The position numbers were made by a program, and so were the translations under genes. A model generated the notes under the pieces. That model ran no database searches. It was not told the DNA's origin and was given only the letters and a program-made list of their open reading frames with translations. Shown in pieces: positions 1 to 5,783 of a DNA stretch of 10,650 bases. The stretch is taken from assembly GCA_043743105.1 (NCBI GenBank), contig JAYTXD010000031.1, forward strand, positions 1-10,650, read 5' to 3'. This DNA is from RYN-417 sp043743105 (GTDB lineage Bacteria; Patescibacteriota; Saccharimonadia; Saccharimonadales; JACDBH01). Within the stretch, counting starts at the first letter, position 1. The number at the start of each line of letters is the position of its first letter.

Positions 1-19
1 TCTGGAGATATATCTGTAG

Positions 20-99
20 ATACATTGACAGAAAAACAAATCATTCAAGCCAAAGAGGGCTTGTCAAAAGTAGTGTATTTGTTTTTTGGGGGGGCTATA
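20..99 (+). repeat. Intergenic repeat, copy A (about 80 bp)
   Basis: This 80-base segment recurs at 9979-10059 in the same orientation with about 90 percent identity (roughly eight substitutions and one length difference in the T/G run). It starts with atacattgacag, contains a small hairpin (CAAGCC at 46-51 with GGCTTG at 58-63), and ends in a T6-G7 run followed by ctata. It lies immediately downstream of the transporter stop on the minus strand, so transcripts of that operon would read into it. No reading frame is shared by the copies. It is therefore a non-coding dispersed repeat, possibly a terminator-bearing one. The repeat is seen directly; its role is not known. Confidence 0.8.
32..63 (-). 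terminator. Possible terminator of the folC-folA-transporter operon
   Basis: Read on the minus strand, the stem CAAGCC/GGCTTG has a six-base loop (CTCTTT). It is followed after five bases by TTTGTTTTT. It lies about 38 bases past the transporter stop codon. The stem is short, and the gap before the T run is longer than ideal, so this is a modest candidate. The same hairpin survives in the second repeat copy with a shorter, five-pair stem. Confidence 0.4.
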
Positions 100-100
100 A

Positions 101-1522
101 CTAGAACAGTGAGATAATTGCGGCAACGCCTGCAATAATCATGATAATCGTGATAAACCAGCCAAATACTTTTGTCCAAGGGCCATTTACCCACTCACCC
201 ATAATCTTTTTGTTGCTTGCTATAAGCATAATAAGCATTAGAACTACCGGTGCAACAATGCCGTTAAATACAGCCGAGTAAATTAATGCTTTAATTGGAT
301 CTAACCCGACAAAATTCATGCCTAGCCCAACGAGCATTGACAGGATAATGACGCCATAAAATGCCTGTGCTTGCTTGAGTTTTTTGCCGAGACCCCCACC
401 CCATTTAAAACTCTCCGACAATGCATATGAGCTTGAACCGGCTAGCACGGGAATGGCGAGCATTCCCGTACCAACAATACCGAGAGCAAAAAGATAATAG
501 GTGGCATTACCTGCAAATGGCCGCAGTGCTTCAGCAGCCTGAGATGCCGTAGTTATGTTTGTAATACCATTGCCAAATAGAACCGCCCCACAAGCAGCAA
601 TAATAAAGAACATGACAATGTTTGACAGTAACATGCCCGACCATACGTCGGTGCGCATATCATGAACTTCTTTTTTTGTAGCGCCTTGACGGAGCGCCAT
701 CGTTGTTCTGCCTAGTGCAATTTGGTCCTCTACTTCTTGCGAAGTTTGCCAAAAAAACAAATAAGGCGAAATGGTAGTTCCTAAGATTGCGCAAATTAGT
801 AGGAGCTGTTCTTTATTAAACTTAACCGTTGGAACCACTGCATGTCGCAATACTTCATCCCAGTTAAGATGTGCGAGTAATGCCGATAGAACGTAGGCCA
901 GCAAGACCATCGCAAGCCACTTAAGGTATTTTGCATAGCGAGCGTAAGGTGTAAATATTTGTAAGCCAAGACTAAACATCGTAAAGCCCACCACTAGCAA
1001 CGCAAAGTTTGCATGCGGTACTAAGAGTTTAACACCCTGCGCCATTGCTCCAAGATCAGCCCCGATATTAAATGCATTGGCTGCAAACAAAAGCATAGCG
1101 CATATGTACAATGTCCGTTTAGAAAAATGAGCCCTAATATTGCCGGCTAAACCTCGCCCAGTAACAAGCCCGATGCGCGCGCACATTTCTTGGACCATAG
1201 CCATTAATGGAAACGTAAAGGCAGCTAGCCATAACAACTGAAAACCATACCGCGCACCTGCTTGCGAATAAGTTGCGATGCCCGACGGATCATCATCCGA
1301 AGCTCCTGTCGTAAGGCCGGGACCTAGTGTCCTCCAATATGCTTTTGACTTCTTAGCAGCAGCACCACTATTAATAAGCTTCCCAACTTCTTGTGTGGTC
1401 TCTATGGACTTTTGCAAGAGCTCGGCAGGTGCTGTTGCGATCGAAGTAATGACGTCTTTCTTGCTGTTCATATTGCGCTTTGGGGCCTTTAAGCTCAAGC
1501 TTACAGCATCTTGACCATTCAT
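101..1522 (-). CDS. NRAMP-related divalent cation transporter (NRMT-like, possibly Mg2+)
   Basis: This is an integral membrane protein of the NRAMP/SLC11 fold, expected to move divalent cations across the cytoplasmic membrane. About 60 hydrophilic residues precede the first membrane segment. The helix-1 metal motif reads DPSG at residues 78-81, where classic NRAMP proteins have DPGN. The helix-6 motif reads ISPYLFFWQ at 251-259, where classic proteins have a MPH-type motif. The selectivity methionine for transition metals is therefore absent, as in the NRAMP-related magnesium transporter branch. The conserved block QEMCARIGLVTGRGLAG follows helix 2. It is the last gene of a folC-folA operon, 17 bases after the folA stop. 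No clear Shine-Dalgarno precedes this ATG. A second ATG at 1471 (residue 18) is an alternative start. The fold is certain; the Mg2+ preference is inferred from motif loss. Confidence 0.88.
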   Translation of the reverse strand: MNGQDAVSLSLKAPKRNMNSKKDVITSIATAPAELLQKSIETTQEVGKLINSGAAAKKSKAYWRTLGPGLTTGASDDDPSGIATYSQAGARYGFQLLWLAAFTFPLMAMVQEMCARIGLVTGRGLAGNIRAHFSKRTLYICAMLLFAANAFNIGADLGAMAQGVKLLVPHANFALLVVGFTMFSLGLQIFTPYARYAKYLKWLAMVLLAYVLSALLAHLNWDEVLRHAVVPTVKFNKEQLLLICAILGTTISPYLFFWQTSQEVEDQIALGRTTMALRQGATKKEVHDMRTDVWSGMLLSNIVMFFIIAACGAVLFGNGITNITTASQAAEALRPFAGNATYYLFALGIVGTGMLAIPVLAGSSSYALSESFKWGGGLGKKLKQAQAFYGVIILSMLVGLGMNFVGLDPIKALIYSAVFNGIVAPVVLMLIMLIASNKKIMGEWVNGPWTKVFGWFITIIMIIAGVAAIISLF

Positions 1523-1539
1523 ACCAGCTTAGCGGTAAT

Positions 1540-2019
1540 CTAGATGTTTCTTCCCCATATTTCGTAAGTAAAAGTTGTGCCGTTTTCAGTCTGTGATTTA
1601 TTGTTATCAATACGGTGAAATAACTCTGTAAACTCCGGGAAAAATACATCACAGCCAAAGTCACCTTCTACCTTAGTTACGTACAGTTTTGTAGCATATG
1701 GAAGTGCGGCAGCAAAAATCATACCCCCGCCCGCAACCCACACGTCATTTTTAAGTTTTTTAAAATATTCATCAACATCATGCACAATCCACACACCTGG
1801 GACCGCTTCTACGTCACGTTTCGTAATAACGATATTGTCGCCATCTCCATATGGCTTAAAGCCGTTGGTAGCAAAGGTTTTCCAACCCATAACAACTGGG
1901 CCATTTTTAACATGATCTTTGAAATACTTACGATCTAAAGGCAGATCCCACGGTAGCTTGTTGTTAGCGGCAATCCCATTCTTACTATCAATTGCAGCTA
2001 TGAGCGTTATTTCAGGCAT
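1540..2019 (-). CDS. folA: Dihydrofolate reductase
   Basis: It reduces dihydrofolate to tetrahydrofolate with NADPH in the cytoplasm. At 159 residues it matches the usual bacterial chromosomal DHFR. The substrate-site segment LPWDLPLDRKYF lies at residues 22-33, with the catalytic acid most likely Asp29. The cofactor segment is VVMGWKTF at 42-49, where Escherichia coli has GRHT, so the usual arginine is replaced by tryptophan. The glycine triplet of the nucleotide site is at 97-99, followed by ALPYATKLYVTKV, the expected C-terminal strand region. Its ATG overlaps the end of folC by 8 bases (ATGCCTGA carries the folA start and the folC stop), which suggests translational coupling. The transporter gene follows after 17 bases. 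Identification is secure; start choice is supported by the overlap and by the family N-terminus (ITLIAAID). Confidence 0.95.
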   Translation of the reverse strand: MPEITLIAAIDSKNGIAANNKLPWDLPLDRKYFKDHVKNGPVVMGWKTFATNGFKPYGDGDNIVITKRDVEAVPGVWIVHDVDEYFKKLKNDVWVAGGGMIFAAALPYATKLYVTKVEGDFGCDVFFPEFTELFHRIDNNKSQTENGTTFTYEIWGRNI

Positions 2020-3289
2020 TCGAGAGCTCGCTATGATGTTGCCGTAATTGTCCGATGAGGTAGAAGGACCCCGTGATGATAAGCACTTCGTGATCTTGCT
2101 CTAGTAACATTTTATACGCTGCTTCTTGATCGTGTTTGGCAACAACATGCTCAATTCCATAGGCCATGGCAGAAATAGCTAGTTCATCAGGGTCGATGCT
2201 TTCAACTAGCCTATCTTGGATCCCAAAAAAAGTCGTAACGATAACTGTTGATGCGATATCTTTAAGTAGTGGCAGTACTTCAGTGTAATCTTTGCTAGAT
2301 TTTAGACTTAACAGTACCGCTGCTTTTTTGCCTGGCCAACGCTTTTTAAAACTATCGACGAACGCCTTCATCTTTTGGCCGTTGTGCGCTCCATCCATAA
2401 TAATTGTTTTACCAAAAATCTGCCTCTGTTCCATTCGTCCTGGCACCTGAATATGTAGGCTCTGCCCGATCATCTCTAATGATAATTCCTGCAAACCATC
2501 TCTTGTTTTAATAGCATTAAAAACGACATGGGCAAGATGCCAATTGCGCTGCTGAAATACTGCTAGCTCACTTAAATCTTCTGGTTCGTTAGCAAAGCTA
2601 TCGTTGACAGTATAAAGCTGTGCACGCTTGTCCATGCATCGGTGCAAAACTGGAGTCATAACTTCGGCTGCCTGCTGGTACATATACACTGTGTTTTGCT
2701 CATGTATGATGCCAGCTTTTTGTGTTGCTATTTCGCTAATAGTATTACCCAATACGTGCATATGGTCATAACCTATATCGGTTATAACGCAGATCTTGCT
2801 TGGCTCATCTGCCACATTCGTACTGTCCTGTAGGCCGCCTAGCCCGGTTTCTATGACTGCATAGTCCACTCCAATTTTGGCAAAGTACCAGTATACAAGT
2901 GCTATAAGCAGTTCAAAATACGTTGGTATTGCGTGCGCTTGATCAATAATGCCCAAGAATTCTTCAAGTGCTGCACTAAATTCTTCGGCGCCTAGGGGCT
3001 GCATATTAATTTGGATTCGCTCACCAATAATGTCAACGTGTGGCGAAACTGTCATGCCAACTTTTTTACCGGTAGCAGTTAGTAATGCCGCGATGTAGTA
3101 TGTTGTTGAGGTTTTACCAGAGGTGCCTGCTATATGAATTACATTTAACTTTTTCTCAGGATTGCCTAACACAGCCATAAGTGGGCGCATGCGTTCAAGG
3201 GTTATATCTTTGCCTGTCATTTCTTTGGCAAGTGGAATGTAGCGCGCCAACACGGCTTCGATGTCAGAAAAAGTATGCAATGTAGCCAT
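2012..3289 (-). CDS. folC: Folylpolyglutamate synthase / dihydrofolate synthase (Mur ligase family)
   Basis: This ATP-dependent ligase adds glutamate to folates, which keeps them in the cell. It has 425 residues. Motifs in order are the P-loop AGTSGKTST at 54-62, SPHVDIIGERIQIN at 82-95, ETGLGGLQDSTN at 147-158 (usual form ETGLGGRLDATN, so the Arg-Leu pair is Leu-Gln here), DIGYDHMHVLG at 171-181, the KAGII block at 191-195, PGRME at 283-287 and DGAHN at 299-303. The frame stays open up to 3460, but that extension runs antisense through tRNA-Arg(UCG), and its peptide is just tRNA sequence. ATG 3289 gives the normal family N-terminus. No Shine-Dalgarno is present. A TACAAT box ends 8 bases before the ATG, so the mRNA is probably leaderless. 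It is the first gene of the operon with folA and the transporter. Confidence 0.94.
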   Translation of the reverse strand: MATLHTFSDIEAVLARYIPLAKEMTGKDITLERMRPLMAVLGNPEKKLNVIHIAGTSGKTSTTYYIAALLTATGKKVGMTVSPHVDIIGERIQINMQPLGAEEFSAALEEFLGIIDQAHAIPTYFELLIALVYWYFAKIGVDYAVIETGLGGLQDSTNVADEPSKICVITDIGYDHMHVLGNTISEIATQKAGIIHEQNTVYMYQQAAEVMTPVLHRCMDKRAQLYTVNDSFANEPEDLSELAVFQQRNWHLAHVVFNAIKTRDGLQELSLEMIGQSLHIQVPGRMEQRQIFGKTIIMDGAHNGQKMKAFVDSFKKRWPGKKAAVLLSLKSSKDYTEVLPLLKDIASTVIVTTFFGIQDRLVESIDPDELAISAMAYGIEHVVAKHDQEAAYKMLLEQDHEVLIITGSFYLIGQLRQHHSELSNA

Positions 3290-3297
3290 AACTACAT

Positions 3298-3303
3298 ATT
3301 GTA
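3298..3303 (-). promoter_or_regulatory. -10 box of the folC operon, leaderless type
   Basis: TACAAT on the minus strand ends 8 bases before the folC ATG, which puts the expected transcription start at or next to the start codon. No good -35 is visible. The divergent tRNA-Arg promoter lies just beyond it in the same 48-base spacer. Confidence 0.55.
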
Positions 3304-3312
3304 CAGATAAAA

Positions 3313-3321
3313 TGCTAAAAT
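3313..3321 (+). promoter_or_regulatory. Extended -10 of tRNA-Arg(UCG)
   Basis: TGCTAAAAT (TG, one base, then a -10-like hexamer) ends 16 bases before the tRNA gene on the plus strand. The two other tRNA genes in the window also have a TG-extended -10, which supports this call. No convincing -35 is visible. Confidence 0.5.
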
Positions 3322-3337
3322 ACAGAGGTAGTTTTAT

Positions 3338-3414
3338 GCACCCGTAGCTCAGCTGGATAGAGTACTTGGCTTCGAACCAAGGGGTCGTAGGTTCAAATCC
3401 TGCCGGGTGCACCA
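3338..3414 (+). tRNA. tRNA-Arg (anticodon UCG)
   Basis: This is a complete 77-base cloverleaf. The acceptor GCACCCG pairs with CGGGTGC, and the D arm lies in GCTCAGCTGGATAGAGT. The anticodon arm is CTTGG/CCAAG with loop CTTCGAA, giving anticodon TCG. The T arm is GTAGG/CCTGC with loop TTCAAAT. Discriminator A and CCA are encoded. It reads CGN arginine codons, CGA foremost. Its acceptor and D arm resemble tRNA-Arg(UCU) at 10382. No clear terminator follows. Confidence 0.97.
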
Positions 3415-3489
3415 AATATTTTAGATATATTTTATTCATACATATGCAACATTTCAACATAGCCTTCTGTAATATAGTTAAATATGCGC

Positions 3490-3495
3490 TATAGT
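3490..3495 (+). promoter_or_regulatory. Possible -10 box of the small membrane protein gene
   Basis: TATAGT lies 12 bases before the ATG at 3508, which would give a 5' leader of only a few bases. A weaker TAAGAT directly after it (3496-3501) ends 6 bases before the ATG. A second TATAGT is at 3473-3478. No Shine-Dalgarno is present. Which box is used cannot be decided from the sequence. Confidence 0.4.
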
Positions 3496-3507
3496 TAAGA
3501 TAAGCTT

Positions 3508-3948
3508 ATGGTAAAATCACAGCGAATAATTAATGCCAAAAAAGCCAATCGGGTTAGTCTAAGTATCCCGAAGTGGGCGAGCAGGCTTTATATAGTGCTT
3601 GGGCTTGTTTTGGTACCATGGACAGTCTACCTTGGTGCTACTTTGCCTGGGCGCCACGTTTCTTCGCACTGGGACATCAGCTGGGCCGGTCTAGATATTG
3701 CACTGGCTATTTCCCTGATCGCAACCGGACTTTTTGCTTATTCAAAATCAATGTGGCTTATTATCACAGCTTCTACGGCTGGAAGTTTACTCTTAGTGGA
3801 CGGGTGGTTTGACGTCATGACAGAAAAAGGCTCTTTTCAGCTGCAACAGGCTATATTTTTTGCTTTAGCATTTGAACTACCGTTAGCCCTTATGAGTTAC
3901 TACCTTGCTTTTCATACTATAAAAAACAACAAGACCTCCTACAACTAG
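3508..3948 (+). CDS. Four-helix membrane protein of unknown function
   Basis: This 146-residue protein has a basic N-terminus (residues 1-25) and four hydrophobic segments at about 26-46, 60-78, 82-99 and 113-136. Between helices 1 and 2 lies HWDISWAGLD (54-63), and at the end of helix 3 lies DGWFDV (98-103). These polar, tryptophan-rich motifs at membrane borders are the likely family signature. From memory, similar small proteins with an HW...W.GFD motif and a DAWFDV motif are common in Actinobacteria. That resemblance is recalled, not searched. No enzymatic motif is seen. It lies 33 bases upstream of the Rossmann-protein gene on the same strand, although that gene appears to have its own -10 box. 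The function is unknown. Confidence 0.82.
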   Translation: MVKSQRIINAKKANRVSLSIPKWASRLYIVLGLVLVPWTVYLGATLPGRHVSSHWDISWAGLDIALAISLIATGLFAYSKSMWLIITASTAGSLLLVDGWFDVMTEKGSFQLQQAIFFALAFELPLALMSYYLAFHTIKNNKTSYN

Positions 3949-3969
3949 CGTCAAGCTACGCGACTGCTG

Positions 3970-3975
3970 TACTAT
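3970..3975 (+). promoter_or_regulatory. -10 box of the Rossmann-protein gene, leaderless type
   Basis: TACTAT ends 6 bases before the ATG at 3982. It is preceded by TG-containing sequence (ctgcTG), and no Shine-Dalgarno is present. The expected transcript start falls on or next to the start codon. Confidence 0.5.
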
Positions 3976-3981
3976 TTATAT

Positions 3982-4608
3982 ATGCGCATAACCATTTTGG
4001 GTGCTTCAGGAAAAATTGGACGACGGCTAACGGACGAGCTGCTGGCTCGGGGGCACGATATAACAGCGGTAGTGCATACCAATACAGTCAAAAATAATCA
4101 TCCAAAACTTAATGTATTACAAGGTGATGTATATGTTCCTTCGGATATCAAAAAAGCCATTGAGGGTAGTGACGTTGTCGTATGTGCCCTTGGTAGCTGG
4201 GGTGCAAAGTCAAAATATATTGTTAGTACAGCGACAATAAACCTCATACCCGCCATGAAGTCTGCTAAGATTACACGTTTTGTGTCGGTAACAGGTGGTG
4301 CAGCACGCTCACCAGATGAAAAAGAGCCACTTATTCAAAAAATGACTCGGATATTACTTAGCCTGATAGCAAAACCAATACTTGTAGATGCCGAGGAGCA
4401 CCTTAGGCTTTTGAGTGACAGTAATTTAGATTGGACCGCTGTGCGCTCACCCGTTATGACAAATAGTAATTACAAAAATTATAATCTATCCAAAGAGCCT
4501 GTGGCGCCATGGGCCACAATAAGCAGAAACGCTGTTGTTACGTCTCTTGCAGATCTTGTTGAAAATAAGACGTACCTTAAACAAGCTCCCTTCATAACTA
4601 AGTCGTGA
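3982..4608 (+). CDS. NAD(P)-binding Rossmann-fold protein (atypical SDR / NmrA-like)
   Basis: This 208-residue protein begins with a classic dinucleotide-binding strand and loop, MRITILGASGKIGRR, with the glycine motif GASGKIG at 7-13. A second-strand basic or polar patch follows (AVVHTN at 29-34). Further Rossmann features are GDV at 48-50, DVVVCALG at 64-71, and VSVTGGAARS at 101-110. DAEEHLRLL (about 138-146) and DWTAVRSP (about 150-157) match the C-terminal part of the NAD(P)H-binding, atypical short-chain dehydrogenase group that includes biliverdin reductase B-like and epimerase-like proteins. The classical YxxxK catalytic pair is not obvious, as is common in that group. The substrate is unknown. 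It ends in TGA just before a strong hairpin shared with the convergent gene. Confidence 0.88.
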   Translation: MRITILGASGKIGRRLTDELLARGHDITAVVHTNTVKNNHPKLNVLQGDVYVPSDIKKAIEGSDVVVCALGSWGAKSKYIVSTATINLIPAMKSAKITRFVSVTGGAARSPDEKEPLIQKMTRILLSLIAKPILVDAEEHLRLLSDSNLDWTAVRSPVMTNSNYKNYNLSKEPVAPWATISRNAVVTSLADLVENKTYLKQAPFITKS

Positions 4609-4616
4609 GTGCATAT

Positions 4617-4663
4617 ATAGCCCCCGGAATACAAAACCTATCATTTTGATTTGTGGGGGCTAT
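4617..4663 (+). terminator. Hairpin between convergent genes, likely bidirectional transcription end
   Basis: ATAGCCCCC (4617-4625) pairs perfectly with GGGGGCTAT (4655-4663). Inside it, ACAAA (4631-4635) can pair with TTTGT (4650-4654). It fills the 64-base gap between the Rossmann-protein gene and the DUF898-like gene, which face each other. No T run follows on either strand, so it is not a textbook intrinsic terminator. Its right arm with the preceding bases (cattttgatttgtggg) recurs almost exactly at 9958-9980. Confidence 0.55.
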
Positions 4664-4672
4664 TAGTAAAAC

Positions 4673-5095
4673 CTATTGGATAGGTGCGGCTGGTGGCTGC
4701 ATAGGTGCGGCTGGTGGCTGCACAGGTGACATCTGCGTTGGCATTGGAGCTGGTGGCGTAGCAGGGGCGGCCATTGGCTGTGCAGAAGTGTCAACAAACT
4801 CCGTGTGATCGGCAATAAATTTATATGACTTAATACCAAACCAGATCATATAGATACCAAGAGTTACAATTACGAGCAATACATTAACAAATAGAAACTT
4901 GAGTGTTTCACCATATGCGGCGGTGTATTTTACTTTACGACCATTAATCAACACGTTGTCAGCTAACCACTTATTATTGTAGTTAAAGCCAATTGGCCAA
5001 CCAAAAATAGGTATATATGCAGTAATAGCACTAATTATTAACACAACAAAGTAATCTAGCGGTTTGCCAGTAAACTCGAATTGTTTTTGATTCAT
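4673..5095 (-). CDS. DUF898 (YjgN)-like membrane protein with Pro/Ala-rich tail
   Basis: This is a 140-residue protein. Residues 6-20 (FEFTGKPLDYFVVLI) and the block ITLGIYMIWFGIKSYKFIADHTEF around residues 77-100 resemble the repeated unit of DUF898/YjgN membrane proteins. Hydrophobic helices lie near 15-33 and 66-86. The central region NNKWLADNVLINGRKVKYTA also fits that family. Residues from about 104 to the end are low-complexity Ala, Pro, Met and Gln, and include a tandem PPAAPMQ/PPAAPIQ repeat. YjgN itself is much longer, so this is a single short unit. A clear Shine-Dalgarno (AAGGAG at 5102-5107, 6-base spacer) fixes the start. It follows the XRE-DUF3467 gene by 75 bases. The molecular role is unknown. 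Confidence 0.82.
   Translation of the reverse strand: MNQKQFEFTGKPLDYFVVLIISAITAYIPIFGWPIGFNYNNKWLADNVLINGRKVKYTAAYGETLKFLFVNVLLVIVTLGIYMIWFGIKSYKFIADHTEFVDTSAQPMAAPATPPAPMPTQMSPVQPPAAPMQPPAAPIQ
4681..4722 (-). repeat. Tandem repeat, two perfect 21-bp copies, in the Pro/Ala tail
   Basis: Positions 4681-4701 and 4702-4722 are identical, and a partial third copy follows. The unit is seven codons long, so copy-number change keeps frame. It encodes the PPAAPMQ-type repeat at the C-terminus of the DUF898-like protein. Confidence 0.85.
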
Positions 5096-5137
5096 TTGAG
5101 ACTCCTTGAGACATGTTTAGTTTTACTTATGCTTAAG

Positions 5138-5146
5138 ACTGTACCA
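5138..5146 (-). promoter_or_regulatory. Possible extended -10 of the DUF898-like gene
   Basis: TGGTACAGT on the minus strand (TG, one base, TACAGT) lies 42 bases before the ATG at 5095. This leaves a leader long enough to carry the AAGGAG ribosome site seen there. Co-transcription from the upstream XRE gene is the alternative. Confidence 0.35.
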
Positions 5147-5170
5147 CAAGGTTCTAAACTTGTCTTTAAT

Positions 5171-5722
5171 CTATTTACTATCTTCGTCTGTCTGAGGCGC
5201 TGGGAGACTTTTTGGGGCAGAATATTCTGAGGCAGTTTTAATAGTTTGTTGCAACGTCTCAACAACACGCTTAGCATGATCTAGGCTCATCCCAACCCGC
5301 GAGACTGCTAATGGCTCTCCATTTGGACCAGCATTCTGCATAAAATTCATCACCACGCCGTACTGATTAATTGTTACCTGATACGTATCGCTGTAGACAA
5401 TACGCGCATCGAGCGGTAAGAGCATCACTGTAGGATGTTGGTTAAATACCTCTTCTCCACCGAGAGTAGCAGTTGGCTGCTTGTCGTCGTAGCCGGCAAG
5501 ATCCCAAAGTTGATCTGATTCTTCATCGCGTAGGTTAAAATGCGTTATTAATAGCTGGAGGATGTCTTCGCTAGGACGAACCTCACCTTTTTCGTAAGCA
5601 GTAAGCTGGTCATCGCTTACTTCAACGGCGCCAGACACTTCGCTTTGGCTTTCTTGCATACGTGTTCGTATACGAATCAGCTCTTCGCCTAACGGCCCGT
5701 ACGGGTTATTACCTCTTTTCAT
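5171..5722 (-). CDS. XRE-type helix-turn-helix protein with C-terminal DUF3467-like domain
   Basis: This is a 183-residue predicted DNA-binding protein. Residues 11-77 resemble an XRE/Cro helix-turn-helix domain: LGEELIRIRTRMQESQSEVS, then a recognition region VEVSDDQLTAYEKGEVRPS, then ILQLLITHFNL. After a short linker, residues 104-162 resemble DUF3467: DARIVYSDTYQVTINQYG, then SRVGMSLDHAKRVVETLQQ, with the typical RVxMSxxHAK pattern. The tail is Pro- and Asp/Glu-rich. The usual Q in helix 2 of XRE domains is shifted, so DNA binding is likely but not certain. It is divergent from murB, with a 61-base spacer carrying a -10 box for each gene, so it could control murB or itself. No Shine-Dalgarno is present; TATAGT ends 7 bases before the ATG. 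The DUF3467 function is unknown. Confidence 0.85.
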   Translation of the reverse strand: MKRGNNPYGPLGEELIRIRTRMQESQSEVSGAVEVSDDQLTAYEKGEVRPSEDILQLLITHFNLRDEESDQLWDLAGYDDKQPTATLGGEEVFNQHPTVMLLPLDARIVYSDTYQVTINQYGVVMNFMQNAGPNGEPLAVSRVGMSLDHAKRVVETLQQTIKTASEYSAPKSLPAPQTDEDSK

Positions 5723-5729
5723 TGTATGT

Positions 5730-5735
5730 ACTATA
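5730..5735 (-). promoter_or_regulatory. -10 box of the XRE-DUF3467 gene, leaderless type
   Basis: TATAGT on the minus strand ends exactly 7 bases before the ATG at 5722. No Shine-Dalgarno intervenes. The predicted transcript starts at the start codon. Confidence 0.55.
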
Positions 5736-5770
5736 ATAGAATTTTATGACCAATAAAGCAATGAACAAGG

Positions 5771-5776
5771 TATACT
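5771..5776 (+). promoter_or_regulatory. -10 box of murB, leaderless type
   Basis: TATACT ends exactly 7 bases before the murB ATG at 5784. Only aaatttc lies between, so there is no ribosome site. An ATGACC at 5749-5754 weakly resembles a -35 but is spaced slightly long. It sits in the divergent spacer shared with the XRE-DUF3467 gene. Confidence 0.6.
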
Positions 5777-5783
5777 AAATTTC

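Noticed and set aside
25..30. TTGACA in the repeat as a -35 element
   Set aside because: It is conserved in both copies, but no -10-like hexamer lies 16-18 bases downstream in either.
3290..3460. N-terminal extension of folC to ATG 3460
   Set aside because: It runs antisense through tRNA-Arg(UCG), and the extra peptide is the known tRNA-derived artefact. ATG 3289 gives the family N-terminus and follows a -10 box.
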